From Alteribacillus sp041949975 (GTDB lineage: Bacteria > Bacillota > Bacilli > Bacillales > Marinococcaceae), in the NCBI RefSeq assembly GCF_041949975.1, contig NZ_JBHFQG010000004.1:62001-126000 (forward strand): 64,000 nt of DNA, in the 5' to 3' direction. The notes under the pieces are model-generated. The model was given only the letters and a program-made list of their open reading frames with translations, was not told where the DNA came from and did not search any database. The translations under genes were made by a program, and so were the position numbers. Positions 53,889-63,224 of the stretch are shown here, in pieces. The number at the start of each line of letters is the position of its first letter. The first letter of the stretch is position 1.

Positions 53889-54830
53889 GATGTTTTCATT
53901 TTCATCAAATAGATCTTTACGCCGGAAAGAAGTTGTTAAGGTGTGCTGAAGTAGTAATTCTGCCATTTCCAGCTGAATTTTCTTTAATGGAGAAGGATGT
54001 CTTTTCATTTTTTCAAGCCATCCTTCGTGATTTCTTTTATCTATCATCTTTACTTTCATTCCTGCTGCTCGATGATCGATTATAGCATTCGGAGTTAAAA
54101 CGATCTTCTGCAAGTTCATGCTTATTTTTTTATCTTGAATAATATCTTGAACGATGCCGATCATCCGATTTAATGAAATCACTGGACTCACTCTTCTTTT
54201 TCGAATTCCATCCACATATTCATTCCAGAATCTTCCGGAAGAGGTTTCAAAAACGCTCGTTTGTTTCCCATCTATCGTGGTAATAAAGTAAACGTCAGTA
54301 GGGCTTAGTAAAATAATATCCATTTCCACCCTGGCAGTCCCAATTAAAAAAACTGGATTATACAGAACCATGTAGTTATCTGGAAATTCGCGCAAAAAAT
54401 AGCGAAGGTTCCGGTCGTATTTATATTTAGGATTCAACCCGGATTCATCGAAGAGAGATGAACTTGCCCAGCGAAGCTGAGCTTGAAATAAATCCTCATA
54501 AAATATATCTTTTAACTTTTCTACTGTTTTTCCTTTATAAAAATTAGCAGCGTCATCTTGCTCTTCTAATAATTCATCTAATACTCGTTTTCTACCTGAG
54601 AAATTTTTCAGGCGATCGAGAGCAAAAGAGAAAAAACCGTTGTTCACCTCTTCAAACCAATCATCCAATTTATCTGTGTCTTCTTTTGCTGTTTTCCGAT
54701 TCACTCTTATCCATTCTCTTCTCATATACTGCCAGCGATCTTTTTTTAACCGTGTAAATTGACTTGGGTAGCGCTGGATGTCGTGTTGGTATCTTGACGT
54801 GTAATCTTCCACTTTTAATAAATGGGCCAC
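53880..54830 (-). CDS. NERD-like protein of unknown function
   Basis: Soluble protein of 316 residues. The middle (about 165-215, ARVEMDIILLSPTDVYFITT) resembles the beta-sheet core of nuclease-related (NERD) domains, but the usual E-x-K is not seen after the aspartate, so nuclease activity is doubtful. The first 150 residues are helical and charged. GTG 54830 is chosen because AAAGGGG lies 7 bases upstream and the gene then follows lrgB closely. Domain call is by eye and tentative. Confidence 0.7.
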   Translation of the reverse strand: MAHLLKVEDYTSRYQHDIQRYPSQFTRLKKDRWQYMRREWIRVNRKTAKEDTDKLDDWFEEVNNGFFSFALDRLKNFSGRKRVLDELLEEQDDAANFYKGKTVEKLKDIFYEDLFQAQLRWASSSLFDESGLNPKYKYDRNLRYFLREFPDNYMVLYNPVFLIGTARVEMDIILLSPTDVYFITTIDGKQTSVFETSSGRFWNEYVDGIRKRRVSPVISLNRMIGIVQDIIQDKKISMNLQKIVLTPNAIIDHRAAGMKVKMIDKRNHEGWLEKMKRHPSPLKKIQLEMAELLLQHTLTTSFRRKDLFDENENIEN

Positions 54831-54858
54831 TTTTTCACCCCTTTCCGTTATAAGTTTA

Positions 54859-55548
54859 CTAGAAGAGAAGGAGAGCAAGCACCGGAATGATAATAGAGAC
54901 TATAATGGCACTCAATGTCATAGCCACTGAGCTGGCAGCTCCCTCTTTTTCACTGTTTTCAAGTGCTTTAGCTGTTCCAATTGCGTGAGACGCATTTCCT
55001 ATTCCTATACCCTTTGCAAGAACATGATTAATCCTGAACCATTTGAAAAGATAAGGTGCCACCACAACTCCCCCAATACCCGCAACCATTACAAATACGG
55101 CCGCAAGCGGAGGAGGCCCTCCTATGGATGCTGCCACTTCCATTGCTACAGGAGTAGTAACAGATTTAGGAAGCACGGATGCGATAAACTCTTGTTCCAC
55201 ACCTGCCAGCCGTGATAAATAATAGCCGGATAAAACTCCGGTGAATGCGCCAATTGTCACACTAATAATAAGGGGTAAAAAATAAGTTTTTAACATTTCT
55301 CTTTGTTTATATAATGGATAAGCAAGTGCTACTACAGCAGGTCCCAGCAGGTGCTCTATCCATTGACCGCCAAGCATGTAAGTTTCATAAGAAATTCCTG
55401 TTCCTAATAATACAGCAATAATGACAATAGTGCCTGTTACAATTGGAAGAGTTATGGGGTGAGAAAAACGCTGGTAAAATTTCCTTGCTCCAATATACAC
55501 CCCTACGGTACCAGCTGCCCCCAATATAGCAGCTATCCAGTCAATCAT
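54859..55548 (-). CDS. lrgB: LrgB/CidB-family membrane protein
   Basis: Membrane protein of 229 residues with about seven helices. VTTPVAMEVAASIGGPPPLA is the LrgB family signature. Pairs with LrgA; the pair was first described as a holin/antiholin modulator and in B. subtilis is known as a pyruvate transporter. ATG 55548 follows AAGGAGGG and overlaps the lrgA end by 8 bp. No LytTS two-component genes lie in this window. Confidence 0.9.
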   Translation of the reverse strand: MIDWIAAILGAAGTVGVYIGARKFYQRFSHPITLPIVTGTIVIIAVLLGTGISYETYMLGGQWIEHLLGPAVVALAYPLYKQREMLKTYFLPLIISVTIGAFTGVLSGYYLSRLAGVEQEFIASVLPKSVTTPVAMEVAASIGGPPPLAAVFVMVAGIGGVVVAPYLFKWFRINHVLAKGIGIGNASHAIGTAKALENSEKEGAASSVAMTLSAIIVSIIIPVLALLLF

Positions 55549-55906
55549 GCTGTTCCCTCCTCCTTGCAAAAAACTGAGCTGTTAATCCTGAAACTGCCAT
55601 AACGAATAAAGTGCTGATAAATGCTATTGCAATCAGCCACAAACCTGACCCGGAAAATAATTCTAAGTAAACAATGGTTCCTGCAGTTACCGGCAAAAAT
55701 AAAAGAGGCATATGAGAGAGCACTAAACTTGTTCCCATTGCTATCCATTTCGGTTTAATAAGCTTTGTATAAAAAAACATAAGCAATAAAAGCATACCTA
55801 TAATACTTCCAGGTATGACCAGCTCAAACCACTCTTGAATCCACACTCCTGCATAATAAAAAAGATAAAGTATTCCAATGTGCATTACCATGCGTACGAC
55901 ATCCAT
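55541..55906 (-). CDS. lrgA: LrgA/CidA-family membrane protein
   Basis: Small membrane protein of 121 residues with four transmembrane helices. Typical LrgA pattern: VIPGSIIGMLLLLMFF and LLFLPVTAGTIVYL. First gene of the lrgAB pair, with AAGGAGAA upstream. Function is shared with LrgB, as above: pyruvate traffic or control of autolysis. Confidence 0.88.
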   Translation of the reverse strand: MDVVRMVMHIGILYLFYYAGVWIQEWFELVIPGSIIGMLLLLMFFYTKLIKPKWIAMGTSLVLSHMPLLFLPVTAGTIVYLELFSGSGLWLIAIAFISTLFVMAVSGLTAQFFARRREQHD

Positions 55907-55953
55907 TATTACGTTTCTCCTTCTCCTTCAGAAAACAAAAGAAAACTTCTCTT

Positions 55954-56517
55954 TTATTTATCGGCTTTTAATGGAAATGTTTCCACTGTTTCGTATTTCG
56001 GTTCACGGTCCAGATGCGTTCTGTATATCACAAACTTTTCAACGGTCCAAAAAACAGTATCAATCGGCGATAACGGTATTGACTTTTGAAATGATTCTTT
56101 CCCCACCCATTTTCTAGCAACAGTGATATGCGGCTTGTATGGCCTTTTATCCGCAGAAAAACCAATTTCTTCGCATCGATTAGAAATGGATGTTTGCAAA
56201 TGGTACAATGCTGAAGAGCCCTCTGCGCCCATCCAAAAAATTCTTGGCTGAGCAGGTTTTCCAAACCATCCGGATTGAGTTAACTGCATGAAAAAACTTT
56301 GCTTTGATAACGATATCCTCTTCATCTTCTCTGATAATTTTTTAAGCTCGTCATTATTTGAAGCTCCTAAGAAAAAGAGCGTTATATGAAAATCTTGAGG
56401 ATGAACCCATTTTTTAAAAGAAAGCTTGTCCATCGTTTTTTTCTTCCAGTCGTTAATGTGGTCTTTTACCTCAGGTGGCAGAGGTATAGCTATAAAATAA
56501 TGGGGATTTGTAGTCAC
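55954..56517 (-). CDS. ytlP: RNA 2',3'-cyclic phosphodiesterase (LigT/ThpR family)
   Basis: Two-histidine phosphoesterase of 187 residues. The paired catalytic motifs are HITLFFLG (about residue 43) and HITVARKW (about 128). Hydrolyses 2',3'-cyclic phosphate RNA ends; the older name is 2'-5' RNA ligase. Starts MTTNPHYFIAIPL after a GGAAGGAA site. It is upstream of lrgAB on the same strand. B. subtilis has ytlP in this neighbourhood. Confidence 0.92.
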   Translation of the reverse strand: MTTNPHYFIAIPLPPEVKDHINDWKKKTMDKLSFKKWVHPQDFHITLFFLGASNNDELKKLSEKMKRISLSKQSFFMQLTQSGWFGKPAQPRIFWMGAEGSSALYHLQTSISNRCEEIGFSADKRPYKPHITVARKWVGKESFQKSIPLSPIDTVFWTVEKFVIYRTHLDREPKYETVETFPLKADK

Positions 56518-56715
56518 TCTGATTCCTTCCTTTTTTTCAATTGTTAATTTATCTTTCAGCTATTCCTATCATAGTTTAACGAATAATGTACAGACCGGCT
56601 AAAATTGGAATCTATATAATTCTAACTAATGTTATGGGATTTATAAAGTTAGGTATGTTAATATTAATTTTAAAAGTGTTTATTATGAGGATGCAGATAA
56701 AGGAAGTGACCGTGA

Positions 56716-57660
56716 ATGCATGTAGTTAATAACATGTCAGACCTTGTAGGACAAACTCCATTAGTAAAATTAAACCGTCTTCCTGACCCAAAAGGCGCAG
56801 CTGTTTATTTAAAATTAGAATTTCAAAACCCAAGCGGCAGTGTGAAAGATAGAGCTGCCAAAAATATGATAGTACAAGCAGAAAAACAAGGTCAGCTGAA
56901 ACCAAATTCTGTCATTATAGAGCCAACATCCGGAAATACAGGGATTGGATTAGCTATGAATTCTTCTGCTAGAGGCTATCGTTCCATCTTGGTGATGCCG
57001 GATACAATGTCCCAGGAAAGAATTAACTTACTTAAAGCGTATGGAGCAGAAGTAGAGCTAACTCCTGGAGATAAAAAAATGCCCGGAGCCATTGAACGGG
57101 CTCATGAGCTGGTAAAAGAAATTCCCAACAGTTTTATGCCGATGCAATTTGAAAACGAAGCAAACCCGGACGCTCACCGCCATACGACAGCTTTAGAAAT
57201 TAAAGAAGCTATGGATGAAATCGGTAAGCCGCTTGGTGCGTTTGTAGCTGCCTCAGGAACAGGCGGTACCATTACCGGAACAGGAGAAGAGCTCAAAAAA
57301 TATTATCCAGGTCTTCCCGTATTTGTAGTAGAACCATTCGGCTCCCCCGTGCTGTCAGGCGGTAAACCAGGACCCCACAAACTTGTTGGTACAAGTCCTG
57401 GTTTTATTCCTCCAGTTTTAAACCAGGAGGTTTACAATAAAATTTATAAAATAAAAGATGAAGACGCTTATTCTGCCACACGCGGTCTTGCCAGAGAGGA
57501 AGGGGTTTTGGTCGGACCTTCATCTGGAGCAGCTTGCTTTGCCGCAATGGAAACCGCTAAAAAGATGTCGCCTGAAGAAACAGTCGTAGCTATTGCATGT
57601 GATACGGGAGAACGCTATTTATCAACCGACCTTTTTGATTTTGTAAATAAAAGCAAGTAA
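56716..57660 (+). CDS. ytkP: Cysteine synthase-like PLP enzyme YtkP
   Basis: Fold-type II PLP enzyme of 314 residues, CysK/CBS family. PLP lysine in PSGSVKDRAAKN (Lys44), substrate loop EPTSGNTGIGLA, phosphate loop ASGTGGTITGTG and the C-terminal GPSSGAACFAA are all intact, so it should be active on O-acetylserine or a related substrate. B. subtilis YtkP is the positional counterpart; the main CysK is encoded elsewhere there. AAAGGAAGTG precedes the start. Confidence 0.9.
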   Translation: MHVVNNMSDLVGQTPLVKLNRLPDPKGAAVYLKLEFQNPSGSVKDRAAKNMIVQAEKQGQLKPNSVIIEPTSGNTGIGLAMNSSARGYRSILVMPDTMSQERINLLKAYGAEVELTPGDKKMPGAIERAHELVKEIPNSFMPMQFENEANPDAHRHTTALEIKEAMDEIGKPLGAFVAASGTGGTITGTGEELKKYYPGLPVFVVEPFGSPVLSGGKPGPHKLVGTSPGFIPPVLNQEVYNKIYKIKDEDAYSATRGLAREEGVLVGPSSGAACFAAMETAKKMSPEETVVAIACDTGERYLSTDLFDFVNKSK

Positions 57661-57672
57661 CAGAAGATTCTA

Positions 57673-57708
57673 ATGAAGCTGCCTTAAAAACCAAGGCAGC
57701 TTTTTTCA
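57673..57708 (+). terminator. Terminator of ytkP
   Basis: GAAGCTGCCTT...AAGGCAGCTTTTTT, 12 bp after the stop codon. Confidence 0.9.
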
Positions 57709-58214
57709 GGGTGTTAGACCAGTTCTACATCCTCTATCTCACATTCAAAAGCTGTAAACCTTTTTACAAAAATTTGATCTTGTTTACATACTAATAAAAT
57801 AAATTAAAATAAATTGTCCTTTCTTCTTACGAATACAGCTCTAAAACCGCTTTCTTTCAGTATAACAGAGCAGCTCATAGTTACCATTATTGTAAAATAT
57901 ATATTAAAATTATCCCGTTTTTCCTTATCTTTACTCCTATTCAATATCCTGTGCTTTGCGAATTGTTCGAAATTATTGTACAATACTCATTAATAAATGG
58001 GGCCATTGATAAGGTGAAATTTATTATTGCTTGTATCATTTCCACTCTGGCTTAATCATACTATTAAACACAGTACCATTCCATGTAACGTTATAAATTG
58101 ATTGCTGAATCGTAGACCTGTCAATGTTACATCATGCAGTTCACACTGATTTATGCCCCGGGAAGCATAGCTTCTACTGTGCTTTCCTATCAATTAATGC
58201 TAAGGAGTGGTTTT
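57709..58214. other. Gene-free region upstream of ytzE
   Basis: About 500 bp of AT-rich sequence. An in-frame extension of ytzE back to 58134 has no ribosome site and no conservation, so it is not taken as coding. No repeat family from elsewhere in the window was recognised. Confidence 0.45.
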
Positions 58215-58433
58215 TTGAGGCCTTCAACCGACCGAATGATCACCCGTGTAAAATCCATTTACCTTTATATTAAAGAGAAAGGAACGGTGACAACAAAGGA
58301 ATTGGTTGACGAATTCGGAATCACCCAGCGTACGATTCAGCGAGATCTGAACGTCCTGGAATATAATCACCTCGTGCATAGCCCGTCAAGGGGGAAATGG
58401 ACAGCAACCCGGAAAAAAGTAAAAGCATCTTAG
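58215..58433 (+). CDS. ytzE: YtzE, small DeoR-type HTH protein
   Basis: 72 residues consisting of a single DeoR helix-turn-helix (VTTKELVDEFGITQRTIQRD). There is no effector domain, so it is a stand-alone DNA-binding module. TTG at 58215 is chosen because AAGGAGTGG lies 6 bases upstream and B. subtilis YtzE also starts with a Pro-Ser-Thr segment just before this HTH. Ends SRGKWTATRKKVKAS. Targets unknown. Confidence 0.9.
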   Translation: MRPSTDRMITRVKSIYLYIKEKGTVTTKELVDEFGITQRTIQRDLNVLEYNHLVHSPSRGKWTATRKKVKAS

Positions 58434-58449
58434 TTAGAATAGCAGCAAC

Positions 58450-58488
58450 AAACTAAACCGTCTCTTCAAGAGGGACGGTTTAGTTTTT
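58450..58488. terminator. Bidirectional terminator between ytzE and ytzG
   Basis: AACTAAACCGTC...GACGGTTTAGTTTTT, perfect 12-bp stem; overlaps the ytzG stop. Confidence 0.88.
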
Positions 58489-59202
58489 CGTATAAGCTTC
58501 TTGAAGCAGCTCCTCCACTTCCTTCTCTGACATATCACGGTATTCACCAGGCTCTAGTGTTTCATCGAGTGTAAGATTTCCAATAGAAATCCTTCTTAAA
58601 AACAGAACTCTCTTCCCTACAGCTTCAAACATTCTTTTTACCTGATGATATTTCCCTTCTGTAATAGTTAAATAAATTTCCGTAGCAGAATGCTCTTTTA
58701 TTTGGAGATCAGCAGGTTTCGTTTGGTACCCGTCATCAAGCACAATTCCTTTAGAGAAAGATACTATATCTTCTTCTGTTACAGCTTGGTCAATGATTGC
58801 TTCATATGTTTTCGCAGCTCCTTTTTTCGGGGAAGTCAATGCATGAGCAAACTTTCCATCATTTGTAAGAAGAAGCAGTCCTTCTGTATCTTTATCGAGC
58901 CGTCCAACGGGAAAAGGTTCACGTACCGCATCGTCAAATTCTAAAATATCCAGCACCGTTTTATGTATATCATCCACGGTAGCTGAAATTACACCCTGAG
59001 GTTTATTCATTAACAGATAAATAAATTCCTTGTATTCAATAACTTCTCCCAAAACAATAATTTCCTGTGAATCTGGATCTACCTGAGCTGCTCCGCTTTT
59101 CAATTTTTGTCGATCGACTTCTACCGCTCCTTGCTTTAAGAGCTTTTTTACTTCTTTTCGGCTTCCATACCCTGTATTGGCCAATAGTTTATCTACTCTC
59201 AT
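58480..59202 (-). CDS. ytzG: RsuA-family rRNA pseudouridine synthase YtzG
   Basis: 240 residues with an N-terminal S4 domain (about 1-55) and the RsuA catalytic domain, whose aspartate is in PVGRLDKDTEGLLLLTNDG (about 103-108). Converts a uridine in rRNA, probably 16S, to pseudouridine. Its ATG overlaps the stop of the upstream Rossmann-fold gene by 4 bp, so they are translationally coupled. The specific target base is inferred from family only. Confidence 0.92.
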   Translation of the reverse strand: MRVDKLLANTGYGSRKEVKKLLKQGAVEVDRQKLKSGAAQVDPDSQEIIVLGEVIEYKEFIYLLMNKPQGVISATVDDIHKTVLDILEFDDAVREPFPVGRLDKDTEGLLLLTNDGKFAHALTSPKKGAAKTYEAIIDQAVTEEDIVSFSKGIVLDDGYQTKPADLQIKEHSATEIYLTITEGKYHQVKRMFEAVGKRVLFLRRISIGNLTLDETLEPGEYRDMSEKEVEELLQEAYTKN

Positions 59203-59885
59203 TTACTTTCGTCCCCTTTTAACCCTTCCATTTTGTCTAACACCTGTCTTGCAAACGCTCCATGTCTTCCTTCTAAATGAGCATGAAGAACACCTGCAGG
59301 AATTTGAGAGATAACGGCTTCTCGTATAGGTTTAGAAACTCCCTCCTTTTCTAAACGCTCAGCTAATTCAATCGCCAGTTTAATGGTTTCTTCTACGGCT
59401 TTCTTATTTGCTTTTTTTACCATATCTTCCGTACCGTTTACCACTGTAAACGCATCACCCAGCCACCTGTCTAAAGAAGCACTTTCATTTTTAAACTCAC
59501 CCGGTACCACAAACGTGCCTCCCCTTTTTTCTCTTACAGCCTGTTTTGCATGTCCTGCAAACTTAGCTGGAATAATGTAATGACGCGGTGCTGTTTTTTT
59601 CAGGTCATCAGCTTTGAGGTTTGTTGAGGTATGAAAAATAACCGTGTCATCTGGAAACAAACTTTCAAATTGTTTTAAAAATGAAAAGCAGGCTTCGGGC
59701 GGTAACGCAAGAAATACAGTCGTAAATGTATGGAAGCGATGAGACGAAGTATATTGGAGTCGTTTATCTTTCATAGCATCTTTCTGAACTTTTTCAGCTG
59801 TGCGATTAAAAATATAAAAGTTCTTCTGTTCTTTATTTAAAGCAATAATCATTTGAACCAGCTTTCCATAACCTGCTAGTAACAT
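59199..59885 (-). CDS. ProC-like Rossmann-fold protein
   Basis: About 228 residues. The N-terminal LLAGYGKLVQMIIALN is a dinucleotide-binding turn, and the C-terminal helical part (AIELAERLEKEGVSKPIREAV, split here) resembles ProC/ComER-type reductases, with a C-terminal IPAGVLHAHLEG segment. Probably an NAD(P)-dependent oxidoreductase of unknown substrate. The 4-bp overlap with ytzG implies a joint transcript. GTTACTAGCAGG-type upstream has only a weak ribosome site (AAAGGGG). Confidence 0.72.
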   Translation of the reverse strand: MLLAGYGKLVQMIIALNKEQKNFYIFNRTAEKVQKDAMKDKRLQYTSSHRFHTFTTVFLALPPEACFSFLKQFESLFPDDTVIFHTSTNLKADDLKKTAPRHYIIPAKFAGHAKQAVREKRGGTFVVPGEFKNESASLDRWLGDAFTVVNGTEDMVKKANKKAVEETIKLAIELAERLEKEGVSKPIREAVISQIPAGVLHAHLEGRHGAFARQVLDKMEGLKGDESK

Positions 59886-59924
59886 GTTACGTTACCCCTT
59901 TCAAACTCAAGGTTCAAAGCTTTG

Positions 59925-59956
59925 AAAAAACGCTGTCCAAAGGGGACAACGTTTTT
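59925..59956. terminator. Terminator of the FtsW/RodA gene
   Basis: AACGCTGTCC...GGACAACGTTTTT, with minus-strand GCGTTTTTTC and a T-run on the plus strand. Confidence 0.75.
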
Positions 59957-61085
59957 AAGCAGCTTCAGTTGATATCTGTCTTCTCTTTTCTATTTTGTTT
60001 ACTCTCGATATGTTTGCCAGAATTCCTATAGCTGCAAGAGATACCAAGAGCGAGGACCCTCCATAGCTAACGAAAGGAAATGGCAAGCCGGTAATAGGAA
60101 GCAGTCCGGTAGCCGCTCCAGCGTTAACTAAAGCCTGACTGACTAATTGAAACACAAGACCAAATGCAAGCAATGTTCCAAACGTATGTTTACTGCGTGA
60201 ACCAATCAGTAAGCCGCGCCAGGCAATTATCGTCAAACAAACCAGTACAAATCCAATTCCAAAAAAACCCAGCTCTTCAGAGATGACAGCCAAAATAAAA
60301 TCTGTATGCGGCTCCGGCAGAAAGTGCATTTTCTGGACGCTTTGCCCAAGACCAGCCCCTGTGAGACCTCCGTGAGCAATAGCAACATATGCCTGAATCA
60401 GCTGGTAACCTCCGCTTGCCGCCTCTGCCATTTCAAATGGATCCTGAAATGCAGTTAATCTCTGAATACGATATGGTTCACTTATAGCAAAAAAACTAAT
60501 AACAGAAACAGACAGACTCATAAGGACTGCGAGGTGCCTCATTTTCGCACCTGAGAGAAAAACAATAATTCCTGCCGTCATAAGGATAGCCGCAGCGGTT
60601 CCAAGGTCGGGCTGAAGCATAATTAATGAAAAAATGAAAGTAATGACGACAAGAGGCGGGATTACTCCTCTTATAAATTTATTAATATAAGCTTGTTTTT
60701 GCGAATAAACTTGAGCTAAATAAATAATAACTGCCAGTTTTACAAACTCTGCAGGTTGTATACTAAAAGGGCCAAAGGCAATCCAGCTTTTTGCTCCATT
60801 CACTTCCCTGCCCACTATAATTACTAATAAGAGAATGATAATGGAACCAAGAATGAAAATTGGAGAAAGCTTTTTTAAAAAAGAATAACGGAAGTGCATA
60901 AAGAATAATAGCAAAACAAGCCCGGCCCCCAACCATATTAGCTGTCTAACAAAAAAATAGGAAGGGTTCTCATATAAATCAATGGCAAGAGGAAAGCTTG
61001 CACTGTAAATCATAATAACTCCAAACAGGCTTAAAGCGATTGCTGCTCCAATCAACCACCAATCGTAATCTTTATATCGTTTCAT
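59955..61085 (-). CDS. FtsW/RodA/SpoVE-family peptidoglycan polymerase
   Basis: SEDS glycosyltransferase of 376 residues with about ten transmembrane helices. Conserved parts are PAEFVKLAVIIYLAQ, QPDLGTAA with the catalytic Asp region, AHGGLTGAGLGQS, PEPHTDFILAVISEELGF and LPFPFVSYGGSS. Polymerises lipid II into glycan together with a class B PBP. Its exact role (division, elongation or sporulation) cannot be told from this sequence. Lies beside the lipid-linked flippase YtgP. Confidence 0.92.
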   Translation of the reverse strand: MKRYKDYDWWLIGAAIALSLFGVIMIYSASFPLAIDLYENPSYFFVRQLIWLGAGLVLLLFFMHFRYSFLKKLSPIFILGSIIILLLVIIVGREVNGAKSWIAFGPFSIQPAEFVKLAVIIYLAQVYSQKQAYINKFIRGVIPPLVVITFIFSLIMLQPDLGTAAAILMTAGIIVFLSGAKMRHLAVLMSLSVSVISFFAISEPYRIQRLTAFQDPFEMAEAASGGYQLIQAYVAIAHGGLTGAGLGQSVQKMHFLPEPHTDFILAVISEELGFFGIGFVLVCLTIIAWRGLLIGSRSKHTFGTLLAFGLVFQLVSQALVNAGAATGLLPITGLPFPFVSYGGSSLLVSLAAIGILANISRVNKIEKRRQISTEAA

Positions 61086-61210
61086 AGTTCCTCCCGGCGG
61101 TAAGCCGATTTTTCTTCTTAATATAAAAAAAGGAATAAATTTCTGATTTCTGATATGGTTGTTATATTATACCACCTCGTCCCCCTTGAAAAAAGAGCAT
61201 ATTGGTGTGA

Positions 61211-62839
61211 TTATGAATTAGGTTTTTTCAGTATAGAAAATCTTTCACCGAGTACTATGCCGGCAAGACCGCTTTTAACACTAATTATGAAATATAAACC
61301 AGCTCCGGTAATAACGCTGAATAACTCCACTAAAAACGCGTTTCTCCAAGACTGAAGCGGAAACATAGTTAATGCCCCTTCTTTCACCACAATAATAGCC
61401 GCCGCCATACACAACGTTATAAACAAAATGAGTAAAGTGTGTTTAAGGAGCTTTCCGTAATGAAACTCTGCAAATTTGCCAATGGCCCATATATTAAAAG
61501 CAGTCGCTGCTCCAAAACCCGCTATGGTACTAAAACTGCCGCCAACAGGGCCCAATATATACAGAAAAGTATAAGCTGTTAATCCTTTAATCGTTAAACC
61601 TATTACTAATGAAAATACAGCATAGCGCTGCCGGTTGATTCCTTGCAATATAGCAGCAGTCACAGAAAATAGGGAAAACAAAACTGCTGCAGGAGCATAA
61701 TACCGAAGTAGATATCCTCCTATATTTACATCCTCAAATCCAAACAATACGGAAAAAGTAGGGTATGCAAGGATGAATAAACCTGCTGCTGCAGGGATAG
61801 AAAGAAATAGAATCACTTGGAAAGTTTGAGTGACCTGTTGTTGTAATAACGACTTATCTTGATTCGTAAACGAGTTCGTTATCGTTGGAATTAATGTGAC
61901 TGACATCGCCGTAGCTATAGCTACCGGGATGAGTATTAGTTTATGTGCCGATCCTGCAAACGCACCATAAGCAGTTTCTGCTTCCCCCTGGGAATACTCC
62001 CCCGTGGCCATTAGTGCATTGTTAAAAGTAAACAGATCAACCATTTGAAAAAGCGGGATGGCCAATCCAACAAACGAAAGAGGCAGCGCATAAGAAATCA
62101 GCTCTTTATACATGGAAGACAAGGGGATATCATAATCCGCAGTACTTTGTTCAACTTCCTTTTGAATAAAGGATTTGCGTTTTTTCCAATAAAACAGCAG
62201 CACCACTAAGGCTCCAAGTCCTCCAATAAATGCTCCGAAGGTTGCAAAGCCAATAGCAGTTCCCAGTTCTCCTTCCCATATGTATAAGATCGTAAAAGCC
62301 ATTGATAAAATAAAAATAATACGAACAATTTGTTCGACCACTTGAGATACTGCAGTAGGACCCATAGACTGAAACCCTTGAAAATAGCCGCGGAAAACCG
62401 ACATTGCTGGAATCAAAAGCAACGCTACGCTCACCATCCTAATGGTAAATACTACATCAGCTATAGAGTTTCCATTTAAGTCATCAGGCTTGGAAATGAT
62501 CCATCCTGCGATCACAGGGGCAAGAAAAAATAATAATAAAAACGCGATAAATCCAGTGATGGTCATAAAAAAGAGACCGGAACGAAACAAACGCTGTCCT
62601 GTCCTGTAATCACCTAACGCATTATATTTTGATACAAATTTAGACACTGCCATTGGCACTCCTAATGTTGCCAAACTCAATAATATTGTATACGGCTGAT
62701 AACCGTATTGATATAATGCTAAGCCCTGCTGTCCAACCATTGCGACAAAAGGAAATACATATATCATCCCAAGAAATTTGGATAGAAACGTTGCAATCGA
62801 TAATATCATGGTACCCCGTAAAAACTTTGATTCAGACAT
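61211..62839 (-). CDS. murJ: MurJ-type lipid II flippase YtgP
   Basis: Polysaccharide biosynthesis/MVF-family exporter of 542 residues with 14 expected transmembrane helices. The first helices carry FLRGTMILSIATFLSKFLGM and the second block GYQPYTILLSLATLGVPMAVS. YtgP of B. subtilis can flip lipid II (also called MurJ). ATG 62839 is chosen for GGAG 8 bases upstream; the in-frame ATG at 62875 is less supported. Together with the neighbouring SEDS protein it forms a wall-building pair. Confidence 0.92.
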   Translation of the reverse strand: MSESKFLRGTMILSIATFLSKFLGMIYVFPFVAMVGQQGLALYQYGYQPYTILLSLATLGVPMAVSKFVSKYNALGDYRTGQRLFRSGLFFMTITGFIAFLLLFFLAPVIAGWIISKPDDLNGNSIADVVFTIRMVSVALLLIPAMSVFRGYFQGFQSMGPTAVSQVVEQIVRIIFILSMAFTILYIWEGELGTAIGFATFGAFIGGLGALVVLLFYWKKRKSFIQKEVEQSTADYDIPLSSMYKELISYALPLSFVGLAIPLFQMVDLFTFNNALMATGEYSQGEAETAYGAFAGSAHKLILIPVAIATAMSVTLIPTITNSFTNQDKSLLQQQVTQTFQVILFLSIPAAAGLFILAYPTFSVLFGFEDVNIGGYLLRYYAPAAVLFSLFSVTAAILQGINRQRYAVFSLVIGLTIKGLTAYTFLYILGPVGGSFSTIAGFGAATAFNIWAIGKFAEFHYGKLLKHTLLILFITLCMAAAIIVVKEGALTMFPLQSWRNAFLVELFSVITGAGLYFIISVKSGLAGIVLGERFSILKKPNS

Positions 62840-62942
62840 ACCTTCATCTCCAATAATCATAACGTCATTCACCATTGAGTGAACTGCTTTCTAAGAAATT
62901 TTACCATACTCTCAGGATATATTCTTCCTATGAGAATGCAGG

Positions 62943-63194
62943 AGCTGTCCTATAAGTCAGTTCTCGGCAAACACAACTGGAATATACTCGCTTTCACCCT
63001 TAGGGCACAAGTGCGACATCTACTCCAACTCTCTTTGCTCGTTCTCGTAGTGTCTTCTTTGCCGCGGGAGACGGCTCAGCCTCCTCGTGAGCAAAAACCG
63101 CCCACTGCGGGGTCTTCACACTGCCCTTTTTCCCACTGGAGTCTCGCATATTCCAGTTGCTAGATGACTAAATAACCTTTTGAGACAGCCCCTG
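62943..63194. repeat. Inverted-repeat element E2, longer form
   Basis: About 252 bp. Right end CTTTTGAGACAGCCCCTG matches E1 at 32027; the left end AGCTGTCCTATAAG is a degraded partner. The interior has GCCGCGGGAGACGGC and CCACTGCGGGG words and CTTTTTCCCACTGGAGTCTC, absent from E1. No coding potential. Confidence 0.7.
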
Positions 63195-63224
63195 TTTTCG
63201 GTTTAATAGGTATAGAAAATCCAT

